Assembly: GCF_003591035.1 (NCBI RefSeq)
Contig: NZ_QYUO01000001.1
Coordinates: 2,790,001 to 2,854,000, forward strand
DNA from: Noviherbaspirillum saxi
GTDB lineage: Bacteria > Pseudomonadota > Gammaproteobacteria > Burkholderiales > Burkholderiaceae_D
Direction of reading: 5' to 3'
Length of the DNA stretch: 64,000 nucleotides
Part shown: positions 54,787 to 64,000 of the stretch, one piece after another
Position numbering within the stretch: position 1 is the stretch's first letter
Layout: each line of letters starts with the position of its first letter
The notes under the pieces: generated by a model
What the model was told of the DNA's origin: nothing
The model's database searches: none
Seen by the model: the letters and a program-made list of their open reading frames with translations, nothing else
Made by a program: the position numbers and the translations under genes

Positions 54787-56126
54787 CTTACGCCACGAAG
54801 TCGCGACGGCGCCGCACAGTTCTCAAAGCCGGCGGCACCCTTCTCCTCTCCGTCTTTACACCTTTGCCCTCGCATGCCGCGCAGATTCTGGCGGTACGCG
54901 TCTGGCCGGCCGAGGACTACACGCGCGTGACGCTGGAGAACGACACCAACCTGAAGACCAGCCATTTCATCGTCAAGGATCCGGAACGGCTGGTGGTCGA
55001 TATCGAAGGACTGGAACTCAATCCGACGCTCAAGCAGCTGGTCGCCAAGATCCAGTCGAACGATCCTTACATCAAGCAGGTGCGCGTCGGCCAGAACCGT
55101 CCGAACGTGGTGCGGCTGGTATTCGACCTGAAGGAAGAAATCAATCCACAGGTGTTTACGCTGGCCCCGATCGGCGACTACAAGCACCGTCTGATCTTCG
55201 ACCTGTACCCGATCAATCCGGCAGACCCGATCGCTGCCCTGATCAACAAAGGCGAGTGGACCAGCGAGCGTTCGCCGGCAACCGACCCAGTGCCGCCGCT
55301 GGCGGAAGCCAAGCCGGACGCCAAGCCCGACGTCAAACCCGAGATCAGGCCCGGCACCGATGCGCAGCCGGCAAAACCGGAGCCGAAAGCGGACCCCGAC
55401 AGGCCATCCACCCTGACCCGCATGATCACGATTGCGCTCGATCCCGGCCACGGCGGGGAAGATCCGGGTGCAGTGGGACGCGGCGGCAGTCGCGAAAAGG
55501 ATGTTGTACTGGCAATCGCCAAGCGTCTCAAGACCAAGATCGAGGGTCAGCCGAACATGCGTGTGATGCTCACGCGCGACGGCGACTTCTTCGTGCCGCT
55601 CCATGTCCGGGTGCAAAAAGCGCGCAAGGTGCAGGCCGACCTGTTCGTCTCCATCCATGCCGACGCCTGGGTGGAAACCACGGCTCGCGGCTCATCGGTG
55701 TTCGTGCTGTCGGAAAAAGGCGCATCGTCGACTGCCGCGCGCTGGCTTGCGAACAAAGAAAACGCGGCCGACCTGATCGGCGGCGTCAACATCAAGACCC
55801 ACGACCGCCAGTTGGCCAGCGTGCTGCTCGACCTGTCGACTACCGCGCAGATCAGTGACAGCCTCAAGCTGGGCAAGGCGGTGCTGAGTGAAATCGGCGG
55901 GATCAACCGGCTGCACAAGCCGGCGGTCGAACAAGCAGGCTTCGCGGTGCTGAAAGCGCCCGACATCCCCAGCATCCTGATCGAAACCGCCTTCATCTCC
56001 AATCCGGAAGAAGAAGCGAAGCTGAGCGACGATGCGTATCAGGACCAGATGGCGCAAGCCGTCCTGAAAGGCATTCAAAAGTATTTCGCGCGCAACCCGC
56101 CGCTGGCGAAAAACCGGATGACCTGA
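54750..56126 (+). CDS. amiC: N-acetylmuramoyl-L-alanine amidase AmiC
   Basis: 458 residues from ATG 54750, with AAGG upstream. The N-terminus carries a twin-arginine-like signal (KSRRRRTVLKAGGTLLLSVF). An AMIN domain follows (about 40-150), then a Pro/Ala/Lys-rich linker with PDAKPDVKP repeats. The zinc amidase domain spans about 225-450: LDPGHGGEDPGA, SIHADAW, and the catalytic Glu in ILIETAFISNPEE. It cleaves septal peptidoglycan during division. Activation by an EnvC/NlpD-type protein is expected from family knowledge. Confidence 0.95.
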   Translation: MSRSPEICAKPVTYATKSRRRRTVLKAGGTLLLSVFTPLPSHAAQILAVRVWPAEDYTRVTLENDTNLKTSHFIVKDPERLVVDIEGLELNPTLKQLVAKIQSNDPYIKQVRVGQNRPNVVRLVFDLKEEINPQVFTLAPIGDYKHRLIFDLYPINPADPIAALINKGEWTSERSPATDPVPPLAEAKPDAKPDVKPEIRPGTDAQPAKPEPKADPDRPSTLTRMITIALDPGHGGEDPGAVGRGGSREKDVVLAIAKRLKTKIEGQPNMRVMLTRDGDFFVPLHVRVQKARKVQADLFVSIHADAWVETTARGSSVFVLSEKGASSTAARWLANKENAADLIGGVNIKTHDRQLASVLLDLSTTAQISDSLKLGKAVLSEIGGINRLHKPAVEQAGFAVLKAPDIPSILIETAFISNPEEEAKLSDDAYQDQMAQAVLKGIQKYFARNPPLAKNRMT

Positions 56127-56154
56127 GCGTGCGGGCCTCCGTGGCCCGGAGAGT

Positions 56155-56796
56155 TTATCGCCAGACTCTGCGCGACAGCTTCCAGACAGCGCCCACAGCG
56201 ACCGGAATCACGGCGGCCCCGACACCGACCAGCACGATGGTATTGAGGTGATTGCGGATGATGGGGATATTGCCAAAGAAATAGCCGGCGGCGACAAGGC
56301 TGATCACCCAGAACAAGGCGCCAGCGACATTAAACAGCTGGAATTTTGTAAACGTCATCATCGACACCCCCGCCACGAAGGGGGCAAACGTGCGAACGAC
56401 AGGGACGAAACGCGCGAGGACGATGGTCTTGCCGCCGTGATTTTCATAGAACGCATGCGTCTTGCGCAGCGCATCCTTGTCCAGCCAGCGGTAATCGTGG
56501 GTAAACACTTTTTCGCCGATGGCCCGTCCTACCCAGTAATTCACCGTATTGCCGGTAATGGCGGCAATGATGAGCAAGGTCATCAATAACCATTCATTCA
56601 TTGCACCGGTGGCACAAAAGGCGCCGGCAATGAATAGTAGCGAGTCGCCTGGCAGAAAAGGCAACACGACCAAACCGGTTTCACAGAACACGATCGCAAA
56701 CAGCACCACATAAACCATTGTGCCGTACTGATCGATGATAACGCCAAGCGATTTATCGATATGCAACATCATATCGAGGAATTGCATCAAATCCAT
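56155..56796 (-). CDS. DedA family membrane protein
   Basis: 213 residues from ATG 56796 (MDLMQFLDMMLHIDKSLGVI). About five hydrophobic spans. The motif GDSLLFIAGAF-type ETGLVVLPFLPGDSLLFIAG segment, the YWVGRAIGEKVF and GGKTIVLARFVPVVRTFAPFVAG are DedA hallmarks. DedA proteins support membrane homeostasis and flip lipids or polyprenyl phosphate; the exact role here is unknown. Convergent with amiC (28 bp gap). Confidence 0.92.
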   Translation of the reverse strand: MDLMQFLDMMLHIDKSLGVIIDQYGTMVYVVLFAIVFCETGLVVLPFLPGDSLLFIAGAFCATGAMNEWLLMTLLIIAAITGNTVNYWVGRAIGEKVFTHDYRWLDKDALRKTHAFYENHGGKTIVLARFVPVVRTFAPFVAGVSMMTFTKFQLFNVAGALFWVISLVAAGYFFGNIPIIRNHLNTIVLVGVGAAVIPVAVGAVWKLSRRVWR

Positions 56797-56920
56797 GCTT
56801 TCTCCATCCAGGTTCCGGCGCATCATACACCACTGCCTGAAGGAAAAATAAGAGCTGGCACAAACTCCCGCGCTATTCCCTCGGCTCATGCCGAACAGGT
56901 GGCAAAGGTATAATCCCGGC

Positions 56921-58786
56921 ATGAATGCGCCGCCTAGCTTACCTCGCCCGATACAGGCCCTGTCCGACCAACTGATTTCCCAGATCGCTGCCGGCGAAGT
57001 GGTGGATCGTCCTTCGGCAGTGGTCAAAGAGCTATTGGAAAACGCGCTGGATGCCGGCTCTACCCAGATCACGGTACGACTTGAAGAAGGCGGCGTCAAA
57101 CGCATCGCGATTACCGACAATGGGCGCGGCATTTCACCGGAACAAATACCGCTGGCGCTGGCACGGCACGCCACTTCCAAGATTGCCTCGCTGGCCGATC
57201 TGGAAAATGTCGGCACCCTTGGATTTCGCGGCGAAGCCCTTGCATCCATTGCATCAGTCGCACAACTGACCCTGACCTCGCGCGGCCCGGATGCGGACCA
57301 TGCCTGGGAAATTTCCGGAAACCAGGGTAATCAGGTCATTCCTTCATCAGGCGCGCAAGGCACCACGGTCGATGTCAGGGATCTGTACTACAACACGCCG
57401 GCACGCCGTAAGTTCCTGAAGTCCGAACAAACCGAATTCGGTCACTGCGCCGAAGTAGTCAGGCGCATCGCCCTGTCGCGGCCGGATGTCGCTTTTTCAC
57501 TTACGCATAATGGCAAAACCGTCGACCACTGGAACATCAGCGGCATCGAAAAACGTAGTGCCCACATTCTCGGTAATGAATTTGCCGATGCCCGCCTGGC
57601 ACTCGACGAAGCGGCCGGCCCCTTGCGATTGCATGGCTTCGTCGGTCTGCCGACCGCATCCAAAGCGCGTGCCGATGGCCAGTATTTTTATGTCAACGGT
57701 CGCTTCGTGCGCGACAAGCTGCTCACGCATGCAGTGCGCGCCGCGTACCAGGACGTGCTGCATGGCGACCGTTATCCCTGTTACGTGCTCGGCCTGGACC
57801 TGGATCCGGCACTGGTTGACGTGAACGTGCACCCCTCCAAAATCGAAGTGCGTTTTCGGGACAGCCGCGCGGTGCACCAATTCGTGTTCCATGCGGTGAG
57901 TCGCGCACTGGCACAGACCTCGGCCACCTCCTATGGATCGACCCCTGCGCCGGTGACGGCCGCACCGGGCCCATTGCCTTGGGTGCGCGAGCAAAAGCAG
58001 ACTGCGTTCAGCATGCCGTTTGCGACGACCGGTGGTGGCGTTGCGCAGACAGCCGCAGCATATGGCGCACTGTTCTCATCATCGGACGATCCGGCACGCA
58101 GAGCGCCGAATGAAAACATGGCCGTGATGGATGGAACCATATCCCCGGTAAGCACCTGGCGTGCCGAGGAAAACCAAGGTGCGACGAAGCTTCCCGACGA
58201 AGAATTCCCGCTCGGTTTTGCACTGGCACAGTTGCATGGAATCTATGTCCTCGCGCAAAACAGGAAGGGACTTGTGCTGGTCGACATGCATGCCGCCCAT
58301 GAACGCATTCTCTACGAACAGCTGAAGAATGCTCTGGATGAAGATGCAATGCAGATCCAGCCGCTCCTGATTCCGGTGACCTTCCATGCCGACCCCATAG
58401 AGGTGGGTACAGTCGAAGAAAACCAGGCGGCGCTGCAGGCTCTGGGATTCGACATCAGCGCTCTGTCTCCCACCACGCTGGCGGTGCGCGCGATTCCGGC
58501 ATTGCTCAAGAACGCCGATGCACAAACGCTGGCGCGTGACGTGCTGCGCGATGTGCGTGAGTTCGGCGGATCGCGTGTCCTCGTGGAGCGGCGCAATGAA
58601 ATGCTGGGCACCCTGGCCTGCCATACCGCTGTGCGCGCAAACCGGACACTGACCCTTCCCGAAATGAATGCACTGCTGCGCCAGATGGAAGCGACCGAAC
58701 GTGCCGACCAGTGCAATCATGGCCGGCCTACCTGGATACAACTCGCTTTGTCGGACCTGGACAAACTTTTCCTGCGTGGCCAGTAA
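56921..58786 (+). CDS. mutL: DNA mismatch repair protein MutL
   Basis: 621 residues from ATG 56921. ATPase N-terminal motifs: VKELLENALDAGST, ITDNGRGI and LGFRGEALASIA. The middle is a ribosomal S5-like domain, then a variable linker (about 345-430). The C-terminal domain ends in QMEATERADQCNHGRPT. It couples MutS mismatch recognition to repair. It is followed by a transporter and miaA in tight order; mutL-miaA proximity is ancient, and here an MFS gene is inserted between. Confidence 0.97.
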   Translation: MNAPPSLPRPIQALSDQLISQIAAGEVVDRPSAVVKELLENALDAGSTQITVRLEEGGVKRIAITDNGRGISPEQIPLALARHATSKIASLADLENVGTLGFRGEALASIASVAQLTLTSRGPDADHAWEISGNQGNQVIPSSGAQGTTVDVRDLYYNTPARRKFLKSEQTEFGHCAEVVRRIALSRPDVAFSLTHNGKTVDHWNISGIEKRSAHILGNEFADARLALDEAAGPLRLHGFVGLPTASKARADGQYFYVNGRFVRDKLLTHAVRAAYQDVLHGDRYPCYVLGLDLDPALVDVNVHPSKIEVRFRDSRAVHQFVFHAVSRALAQTSATSYGSTPAPVTAAPGPLPWVREQKQTAFSMPFATTGGGVAQTAAAYGALFSSSDDPARRAPNENMAVMDGTISPVSTWRAEENQGATKLPDEEFPLGFALAQLHGIYVLAQNRKGLVLVDMHAAHERILYEQLKNALDEDAMQIQPLLIPVTFHADPIEVGTVEENQAALQALGFDISALSPTTLAVRAIPALLKNADAQTLARDVLRDVREFGGSRVLVERRNEMLGTLACHTAVRANRTLTLPEMNALLRQMEATERADQCNHGRPTWIQLALSDLDKLFLRGQ

Positions 58787-58790
58787 GCAC

Positions 58791-60008
58791 GTGAACACGC
58801 CTGGCCCTCCTCTCGCGCAATTCGCGCATGCTCCGCTGCTGTTGCTGATCATCGCTTTCATGATGCTGCAGCCGCTGTCGACCGACCTGTACCTTGCCTC
58901 GCTGCCCGGACTGGCCAGCAGCTTCAACGTGCCGCCAGCCACGGTCCAATTGACGCTCTCGCTGTTCGTGATCGGTTTCGGCGGCGCTCAATTGATCATC
59001 GGTCCGCTTTCGGATCGCTTCGGGCGTCGTCCTGTCTTGCTCTGCGGACTCGTCCTCTATGTCGCAGCAAGTATTTTTTGCGCACTGGCGCCATCGATCA
59101 CGATGCTGATCGTTGCGCGCTTTCTGCAAGCGCTGGGCTGCTGCGCGGCGGTCATCATCGCGCGTGCCATCGTACGCGATGCCTATGCGCCCGAGCATAG
59201 TGTCCGGGTCGTGGCCAGCGCGAGTACCTGGCTATCGCTCGCCCCCATCGTTGGTCCTATCGTCGGCTCGTATCTGCAGGTTGCATTCGGCTGGCGCGCC
59301 GCCTTTGCCGCGCTTGGCCTGTTTTCCGCCTGCGTATTGGCAGTGAGCCTCAAGCGCATGCCGGAAACAAACCTGCACAGGAACGCCCGCGCGACTGAAC
59401 TGTCCGGCTTGCTGGAAAACTATCGGCTGGTGCTGGGTTCGCGCGAATTCTGGGCGCATGCCTTGCCCGGCGCCCTGTCATACGGTGCGATCTTTTCCTT
59501 CATTTCCGGATCGTCGTTTGTGCTGATCCGCGTGCTGGATGTACCGACTTCATGGTTCGGATATTGTTTCGCATTCGGTGTGTCGGGTTACATGAGCGGC
59601 ACCATCATCTGCCGACGACTGCTACCGACGATAGGCAGCGCACGCACTTTTCGCATCGGCAGCCTGACCTCGCTTGTTGCAGGTTGCGGTTTTATGGCTG
59701 CGGTTGCGGCCGGCATTGCGCATTGGTCGCTGATGCTGGCGGCAATGTTTTTGACCATGCTCGCGCACGGCATCAACTTTCCGATTGCGCAATCCGGCGC
59801 CGTATCGCCGTTTCCGCAGCAGGCAGGTACTGCCGCCGGGCTGATGGGGGCACTGTATATGAGCATCGCCTTCACCGTCGGTACCGTGGTCGGCGCCACC
59901 CACAATGGCACGCTGTATCCGCTCGCCATCATTTCATGCACGCTGGGCTTGCTGATATTTGCTTCGGTGCGCAGTATTCCCGCAGCCCTGTCGAAGGCGG
60001 AGTCATGA
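58791..60008 (+). CDS. Multidrug efflux MFS transporter (Bcr/CflA type)
   Basis: 405 residues if it starts at the GTG at 58791, four bases after the mutL stop; an internal ATG at 58860 would cut span 1. Twelve hydrophobic spans. [17 protein letters not shown] in span 1, the [21 protein letters not shown] loop (about residues 60-85), and [21 protein letters not shown] follow Bcr/CflA drug exporters. Its stop overlaps the start of miaA by 4 bp, so it is translationally coupled. Confidence 0.88.
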   Translation: MNTPGPPLAQFAHAPLLLLIIAFMMLQPLSTDLYLASLPGLASSFNVPPATVQLTLSLFVIGFGGAQLIIGPLSDRFGRRPVLLCGLVLYVAASIFCALAPSITMLIVARFLQALGCCAAVIIARAIVRDAYAPEHSVRVVASASTWLSLAPIVGPIVGSYLQVAFGWRAAFAALGLFSACVLAVSLKRMPETNLHRNARATELSGLLENYRLVLGSREFWAHALPGALSYGAIFSFISGSSFVLIRVLDVPTSWFGYCFAFGVSGYMSGTIICRRLLPTIGSARTFRIGSLTSLVAGCGFMAAVAAGIAHWSLMLAAMFLTMLAHGINFPIAQSGAVSPFPQQAGTAAGLMGALYMSIAFTVGTVVGATHNGTLYPLAIISCTLGLLIFASVRSIPAALSKAES

Positions 60009-60961
60009 ATACGCTTGCAAAACCCCTGGCCGTGGCGCTCATGGGGCCGACCGCATCCGGCAAGACAGCCGCTGCGCTGGAAATTGCGCATCGACTTCCG
60101 GTGGAAATCATTTCGGTAGACTCGGCGCTGGTCTATCGCGGCATGGATATCGGAACCGCCAAACCAACACTGGCGGAACGTGCAGTCGCCCCACACCACT
60201 TGATCGATATTCTGGATCCGGCCGAGTCGTACTCCGTCATGCAATTTCGCGAAGATGCGATTCGTCTAACCGTGGATATCGCCAGCCGCGGCAAGCTTCC
60301 ATTGCTGGTCGGCGGCACCATGTTGTACTTCAAGGCATTGCGTGATGGCCTCGACGCATTGCCGCAGGCAGATCCCGCGCTGCGGGCGCAATTGGACGAA
60401 GAAGCGGCCAAAATCGGGATACCGGCAATGCATGCGCGGCTGGCTACCCTCGATCCGCAAACCGCAGCCCGGCTGAAACCAAATGACTCCCAGCGCATCC
60501 AGCGCGCGCTGGAAATTTTTGCGCTCACCGGTCAGCCGATGTCTTCCTTGCTTGCGCGCGCTGCCAAGAGCGATTTGCCATTCGATTTGTTGCCAATTTC
60601 GCTTGAACCATCCGTCCGCAGTGTGCTACATGCGCGGATCGCGACACGTTTCGATGCGATGCTTGACCGTGAAAACGGCGGACTACTGCAAGAAGTCGAA
60701 CGATTACGCGCGCGCGGCGATTTGCATCCGGGACTGCCCTCGATACGTTGCGTCGGCTATCGACAGGCTTGGGAATATTTAGATGGGGATATCGATTTTG
60801 ACGTATTGCGCGATAAAGGAATTGCGGCGACACGCCAGTTGGCAAAGCGCCAATTAACCTGGTTGCGATCCATGCCTGATCGCACAGTGGTCGACTGCAT
60901 CCAGCCCGACGCAGCCACAATGGTCCGAGAGCTTGTGATAAAGGCACTTGCCGGACGCTGA
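60005..60961 (+). CDS. miaA: tRNA dimethylallyltransferase
   Basis: 318 residues from ATG 60005. P-loop [30 protein letters not shown] is the acceptor-site region; [13 protein letters not shown] and [14 protein letters not shown] are conserved. It prenylates A37 of UNN-reading tRNAs. It overlaps the upstream MFS gene by 4 bp and ends about 75 bp before the tRNA-Met gene. Confidence 0.97.
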   Translation: MNTLAKPLAVALMGPTASGKTAAALEIAHRLPVEIISVDSALVYRGMDIGTAKPTLAERAVAPHHLIDILDPAESYSVMQFREDAIRLTVDIASRGKLPLLVGGTMLYFKALRDGLDALPQADPALRAQLDEEAAKIGIPAMHARLATLDPQTAARLKPNDSQRIQRALEIFALTGQPMSSLLARAAKSDLPFDLLPISLEPSVRSVLHARIATRFDAMLDRENGGLLQEVERLRARGDLHPGLPSIRCVGYRQAWEYLDGDIDFDVLRDKGIAATRQLAKRQLTWLRSMPDRTVVDCIQPDAATMVRELVIKALAGR

Positions 60962-61037
60962 CGATTGCCGCCCGGATAATTTGCATTCACATATCTTGAC
61001 AGCCGTAATGAATCGCCTCATAATTTATGGCTATTCT

Positions 61038-61114
61038 GGTGATATAGCTCAGTTGGTTAGAGCACAGCACTCATAATGCTGGGGTCGGTGGTTCAAGTCC
61101 ACCTATCACCACCA
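61038..61114 (+). tRNA. tRNA-Met (elongator, CAU)
   Basis: 77 nt with encoded CCA. The acceptor stem is GGTGATA/TATCACC, the anticodon loop is CTCATAA in a GCACTCATAATGC stem, and the T-loop is TTCAAGT. It resembles elongator tRNA-Met. Its 3' end is followed by an integrase gene, so it is a plausible attachment site; the matching repeat on the far side is outside the window. Confidence 0.93.
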
Positions 61115-61147
61115 ATACCATGTCCCAGGAAGTCCTGGAACATCCCA

Positions 61148-61186
61148 AAACCCGCTTCTAGCCCCGTGCTGATGCGGGTTTTTTGT
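61148..61186 (+). terminator. Rho-independent terminator after tRNA-Met
   Basis: An 8-bp stem (61148-61155 with 61174-61181) followed by T-rich sequence to 61190. Confidence 0.8.
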
Positions 61187-61279
61187 TTTTTGATGACTCT
61201 TGGCATCCGTTGACATCCCAATCTTGTGTTGGTACTTTTGCTAATACGCGCAGGCTCATTCACATGAGATACCAGCAAA

Positions 61280-61732
61280 ATGCCGAAACTCGCCATGCCC
61301 CTGACTGAAGAACAGATCGGTGCGCTTGTGCCAAGGGAGCGCCGATACAGGGTAGGCGACGGTCACGGCCTCTACCTGTTGGTTGAACCGACGGGAAAAA
61401 AGCGCTGGCGAATGAGTTTTCATCTGCGCGGCAGGGAAAGTACGGTTGCGTTTGGCGATTATCCCGACATGTCGCTGGCGGACGCGCGGCAGCAGTGCAT
61501 CAATGCAAACCGGCTCATCAGCGATGGCATCGACCCGGTCGAATGGAAACGGCAACAGCGCCGGCAAGCGCAGGCCGCCACGCCAACCACGCGCAAATTC
61601 CATCTCTCCATGAATGCCCAGGGCGGCCTGGTCATCGAAAACAGATCCCATCACATGGCATTGACCGCGCAGCAAGTCGCCGCACTACGCGCTTTCTTGA
61701 TCGCAACTGGCGACGAGACCCAAGGAGAATAA
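61280..61732 (+). CDS. Stand-alone integrase Arm-type DNA-binding protein
   Basis: 150 residues. The first 90 match the N-terminal Arm/DUF4102 domain of P4-type integrases (RYRVGDGHGLYLLVEPTGKKRW, YPDMSLADARQQCI), starting MPKLAMPLT, nearly as the next gene does. There is no catalytic domain; residues about 95-150 form a different small domain with LTAQQVAALRAFLIA. It ends 3 bp before the integrase start. It could compete at arm sites or act as a directionality factor. That is inference. Confidence 0.75.
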   Translation: MPKLAMPLTEEQIGALVPRERRYRVGDGHGLYLLVEPTGKKRWRMSFHLRGRESTVAFGDYPDMSLADARQQCINANRLISDGIDPVEWKRQQRRQAQAATPTTRKFHLSMNAQGGLVIENRSHHMALTAQQVAALRAFLIATGDETQGE

Positions 61733-61735
61733 ACC

Positions 61736-63001
61736 TTGCCAAAACTCGCCACGCCACTCACCGACATCCAGCCACGCACCGCCAAGCGCAAAGACAAACC
61801 CTACAAGCTGGCCGATGGCGGCGGCTTGTATTTGCTGGTCAACCCGGACGGCTCGAAATATTGGCGCATGGGTTATCGTTTCGGCGGCGTCCAGCGATTG
61901 CTCGCGTTTGGCAAGTACCCGGAAATTTCCCTGGCCGACGCCAGGAAAGCACGCGCGGCCGCGCGCGCCAAGATCAATGCCGGCATCGACCCGGCGCAAG
62001 CCCGGCGCATCGAAAAGCGGCAAAAGGCGATCGAGTCCGCCAACACGTTCGAGGCCATCGCCCGCGAATGGCACCAGCACAAGGTCGACTCGTGGCAGCC
62101 CCGGACAGCCACCAACGTCCTGTACCGACTGGAAAAAGATGTGTTCCCGTTGATCGGCAAGTACCCCATCAAGGACCTCAAGGCCCCCGTCATTCTCGAC
62201 ATGCTCAGGCAAATCGAACGGCGCGGCGCAGTGGAGATGGCCAAACGGCAGGCGCAGGTATGCGGGCAAATCTTCCGCTATGCCGTCGCCACGGGCGTGG
62301 CTGAATACGACCCGGTGCCCAGCCTGCGCGGCGCTTTGAGGCCGACGCCGAGAGGGCATCACGCGGCGATCACGCCGGATGAGCTGCCGGAATTCCTCCG
62401 CATCCTGGCAAAGAACGAAGTCCACATGTCGCCCCCGACGCGGATACTCACGCGCCTGATGCTGCTGGTGTTTGTGCGCACCAGCGAACTGACAGAAACG
62501 CCGTGGAGCGAAATCGATCTTGACCATGAAGAATGGGTGATCCCCTGGCAGCGCATGAAGATGGGGAAGCGCAAGATCAACCCGCGCAAGGTCGACCATC
62601 ATGTGTTCCTGCCGCGCCAGGGCTGGGCGCTGCTGCGGGAACTGCACACGTTTACGGGTGGCGGCAAATATCTTTTCCCGAACCGGAATGACCATGAGCG
62701 CCCGGCCAGCAATTGGGGAATATTGGCGGCGCTAAAGCGCATGGGATACAGCGGCAGGATGACCGGACACGGCTTCCGTTCATTGGCGATGGGCGTGATC
62801 AAGGAGCGGCTCGGCTACCGGCATGAAGTGGTGGACCGGCAGCTGTCGCACCAGTCCGGCGACACCTACGGCGAAGCCTACGATCGCGCCGAGTTCAAGG
62901 AGGAGCGTAAGAAAATGATGCAGGAATATGCAGACTACCTGGATGCCGTTGCAAGCGATCAGGCAGCTACCCGCGGACGCCAAACATTAAGACTTAATTG
63001 A
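61736..63001 (+). CDS. P4-family tyrosine integrase
   Basis: 421 residues from a TTG at 61736, with AAGGAG eight bases upstream. The Arm-type domain (MPKLATPLTDI, GGGLYLLVNPDGSKYWR) is followed by the core-binding domain, then the catalytic domain. The first Arg is in VFVRTSELTETPW, His-x-x-Arg in GHGFRSLAMGV, His in RQLSHQS and the tyrosine in EAYDRAEFKEERKKMMQEYADYLD (about residues 384-407). All catalytic residues are intact, so it should recombine DNA at the tRNA-Met site and marks the edge of an integrated element. Confidence 0.92.
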   Translation: MPKLATPLTDIQPRTAKRKDKPYKLADGGGLYLLVNPDGSKYWRMGYRFGGVQRLLAFGKYPEISLADARKARAAARAKINAGIDPAQARRIEKRQKAIESANTFEAIAREWHQHKVDSWQPRTATNVLYRLEKDVFPLIGKYPIKDLKAPVILDMLRQIERRGAVEMAKRQAQVCGQIFRYAVATGVAEYDPVPSLRGALRPTPRGHHAAITPDELPEFLRILAKNEVHMSPPTRILTRLMLLVFVRTSELTETPWSEIDLDHEEWVIPWQRMKMGKRKINPRKVDHHVFLPRQGWALLRELHTFTGGGKYLFPNRNDHERPASNWGILAALKRMGYSGRMTGHGFRSLAMGVIKERLGYRHEVVDRQLSHQSGDTYGEAYDRAEFKEERKKMMQEYADYLDAVASDQAATRGRQTLRLN

Positions 63002-63433
63002 TGGCAGAAAGCAGCCTGTCCAGGTTGCTGGTCGAACGACTGCTATGTTTACCAGCGGACATTCGCGAAGACTTGCCAGTAGGCAGCAACCGGCCAATTC
63101 CAGCCTTTCGCGGATTTGCTCCATAGCTGCCATTGGATTCGCGTGCTGCTCCGAAGCCGCCAGTGACACGAAATCGTACAGCCTTGCCATTTTGGCGCGC
63201 CGCAGTGACGCGAAAACGGCAAAATCAAACAATCTTCCATCGGGCAGGCAACGCCCCAAAGCCGCCAGTCGCGTTCCTTATTGATCCGGCATAGGTTTGC
63301 CGAGCCTAATTTTCCAGAAGGCATTGCCGGTTTGAATACTAAATAAATCTGAATTGATTGGTCAGCGTTGTCGGGATTTCGCGCCGAGCGAGTGCATCAA
63401 ATAAGATCGATGATGCATGTAGCGAGGACGGCG
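63002..63433. other. Region without a clear gene downstream of the integrase
   Basis: About 430 bp. A minus-strand frame (62987-63259, 90 codons) and a plus-strand frame (63045-63284) overlap each other; neither has a good start or a recognised domain. I see no support to call either. It may be eroded mobile DNA. Confidence 0.4.
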
Positions 63434-63832
63434 ATGGAACGAAGCGACAGCAGGCTACTGCCGGTAGCGGCGCTCAACGAACGGCGGCGCGCAGTGATCT
63501 TGCGCTTGAGCGGAATGAAACTCGATCAGGTATGCGCGTTGTCGGAATTGTCCAAGGGAGTCGTCATTGCGGCAGTCCGAGCATATCATCGCGGCGGCTG
63601 GGAAGCGGTGGCCGTGCAAACGCATCGCGGCCCGCACAAGGGCGAAGGCTGCCTGCTCGATGAGGAGCAGCAACAGGCGATCCAGAACCTGATCCATGAC
63701 CGGATGCCAGACCAGTTGGGTTTGCCGTTCGCGTTATGGAGTCGGCCGGCGGTGAGCGCGCTGATCGAGCACGAATACGGCCTGACGCTGCCGGTGCGCA
63801 CAGTGGGCAGTCGCTTTTTAAAAGGGAAATAG
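63434..63832 (+). pseudogene. IS630-type transposase, N-terminal fragment
   Basis: 132 residues from ATG 63434 (MERSDSRLLPVAALNERRRAV). The first 120 follow the helix-turn-helix part of IS630-type transposases: SGMKLDQVCALSELSKGVV, then RGGWEAVAVQTHRGP and IQNLIHDRMPDQLGLPFALWS. It stops at VRTVGSRFLKGK, where complete members continue into the DDE catalytic domain. No terminal repeats or DDE part follow, so it is a decayed fragment. Confidence 0.75.
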
Positions 63833-63835
63833 CGG

Positions 63836-64000
63836 TCAGCCACTATTCTTAGATTGTCGCCGCTTTCGTTTCGGTTTGTCATTTAGCGGCGCGTACGACA
63901 CCAGGTCAGTGTATTTTTCGAGTAGGTCGGGATTTTTCTTTAAACGCTCCTCGATCTCGTCCCGCGTCCACCAGTCCGCCGTAAATTTTTGGTCCGAGCG
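63836..64000 (-). CDS. Partial gene leaving the window (C-terminal part)
   Basis: An uninterrupted minus-strand frame enters at the right edge and ends at the stop at 63836-63838, 54 residues seen. The sequence (WWTRDEIEERLKKNPDLLEKY, then a Lys/Arg-rich tail KPKRKRRQSKNSG) is charged and looks coding. It has no recognisable domain, and its start lies outside. Function unknown; it may belong to the integrated element. Confidence 0.55.
   Translation of the reverse strand, partial: RSDQKFTADWWTRDEIEERLKKNPDLLEKYTDLVSYAPLNDKPKRKRRQSKNSG

Overview
The window reads as a chromosomal segment from a betaproteobacterium, most likely in or near Oxalobacteraceae (Herbaspirillum, Herminiimonas or Collimonas relatives). 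The reasons are the rpsU-yqeY-dnaG-rpoD cluster with a long acidic RpoD, several Bug-type (TctC) binding proteins, a polyhydroxybutyrate phasin, and the codon and GC style. The genus is an inference from gene content, since no database search was possible.

Layout. 0-4 kb: a dispersed hairpin repeat, then a minus-strand cluster of an SxtJ-like membrane protein, a 49-residue DUF5989-like protein, a NodU/CmcH-type carbamoyltransferase and an SGNH hydrolase. 4-12 kb: a flavin oxidoreductase, a CAU tRNA, and the macromolecular-synthesis cluster rpsU-yqeY-dnaG-rpoD. 12-15 kb: an HI0933-type flavoprotein, cobA (siroheme branch) and ybiB. 15-30 kb: a nitrate assimilation region with nirB-nirD-nasA, divergent narK, a PP2C-kinase fusion gene, a complete IS66-type element, and nrtABD behind nasT. 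30-42 kb: mostly housekeeping genes (tsaD, a DEAD-box helicase with two DbpA RNA-binding domains, mgtC-like, plsY, ybaK, a large GGDEF-EAL protein, phasin, xerD, ogt). 42-53 kb: transport and sensing (tctCBA, usp, terC-like, an orphan TctC, a TRAP binding protein divergent from a two-component system, an AEC carrier). 53-61 kb: queG, tsaE, amiC, dedA, mutL, an MFS pump, miaA and tRNA-Met. 61-64 kb: the start of an integrated element next to tRNA-Met (stand-alone Arm-domain protein, P4-type integrase, broken IS630-type gene, and a partial gene leaving the window).

The nitrate region works as a unit. Nitrate enters through NarK or the NrtABD ABC transporter, NasA reduces it to nitrite and NirBD reduces nitrite to ammonium. 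CobA makes the siroheme precursor that NirB needs. Three promoters (nirB, narK, nrtA) match the sigma-54 -24/-12 pattern, and palindromes of NtrC type lie upstream. The nrtA transcript should start at the base of a two-hairpin ANTAR target (both hexaloops have A at position 1 and G at position 4), followed by an intrinsic terminator. nasT, which encodes an ANTAR protein, lies just upstream. This combined nitrogen and nitrate control is the best-supported regulatory finding here.

The least understood gene set is the carbamoyltransferase/DUF5989/SxtJ/SGNH cluster, which is the best candidate for an undescribed modification system. Other points of note are an A8 tract that puts a likely native rpoD start out of frame by one base, paired hairpin repeats in two opposite arrangements, and a stand-alone integrase Arm-domain gene in front of a full integrase.
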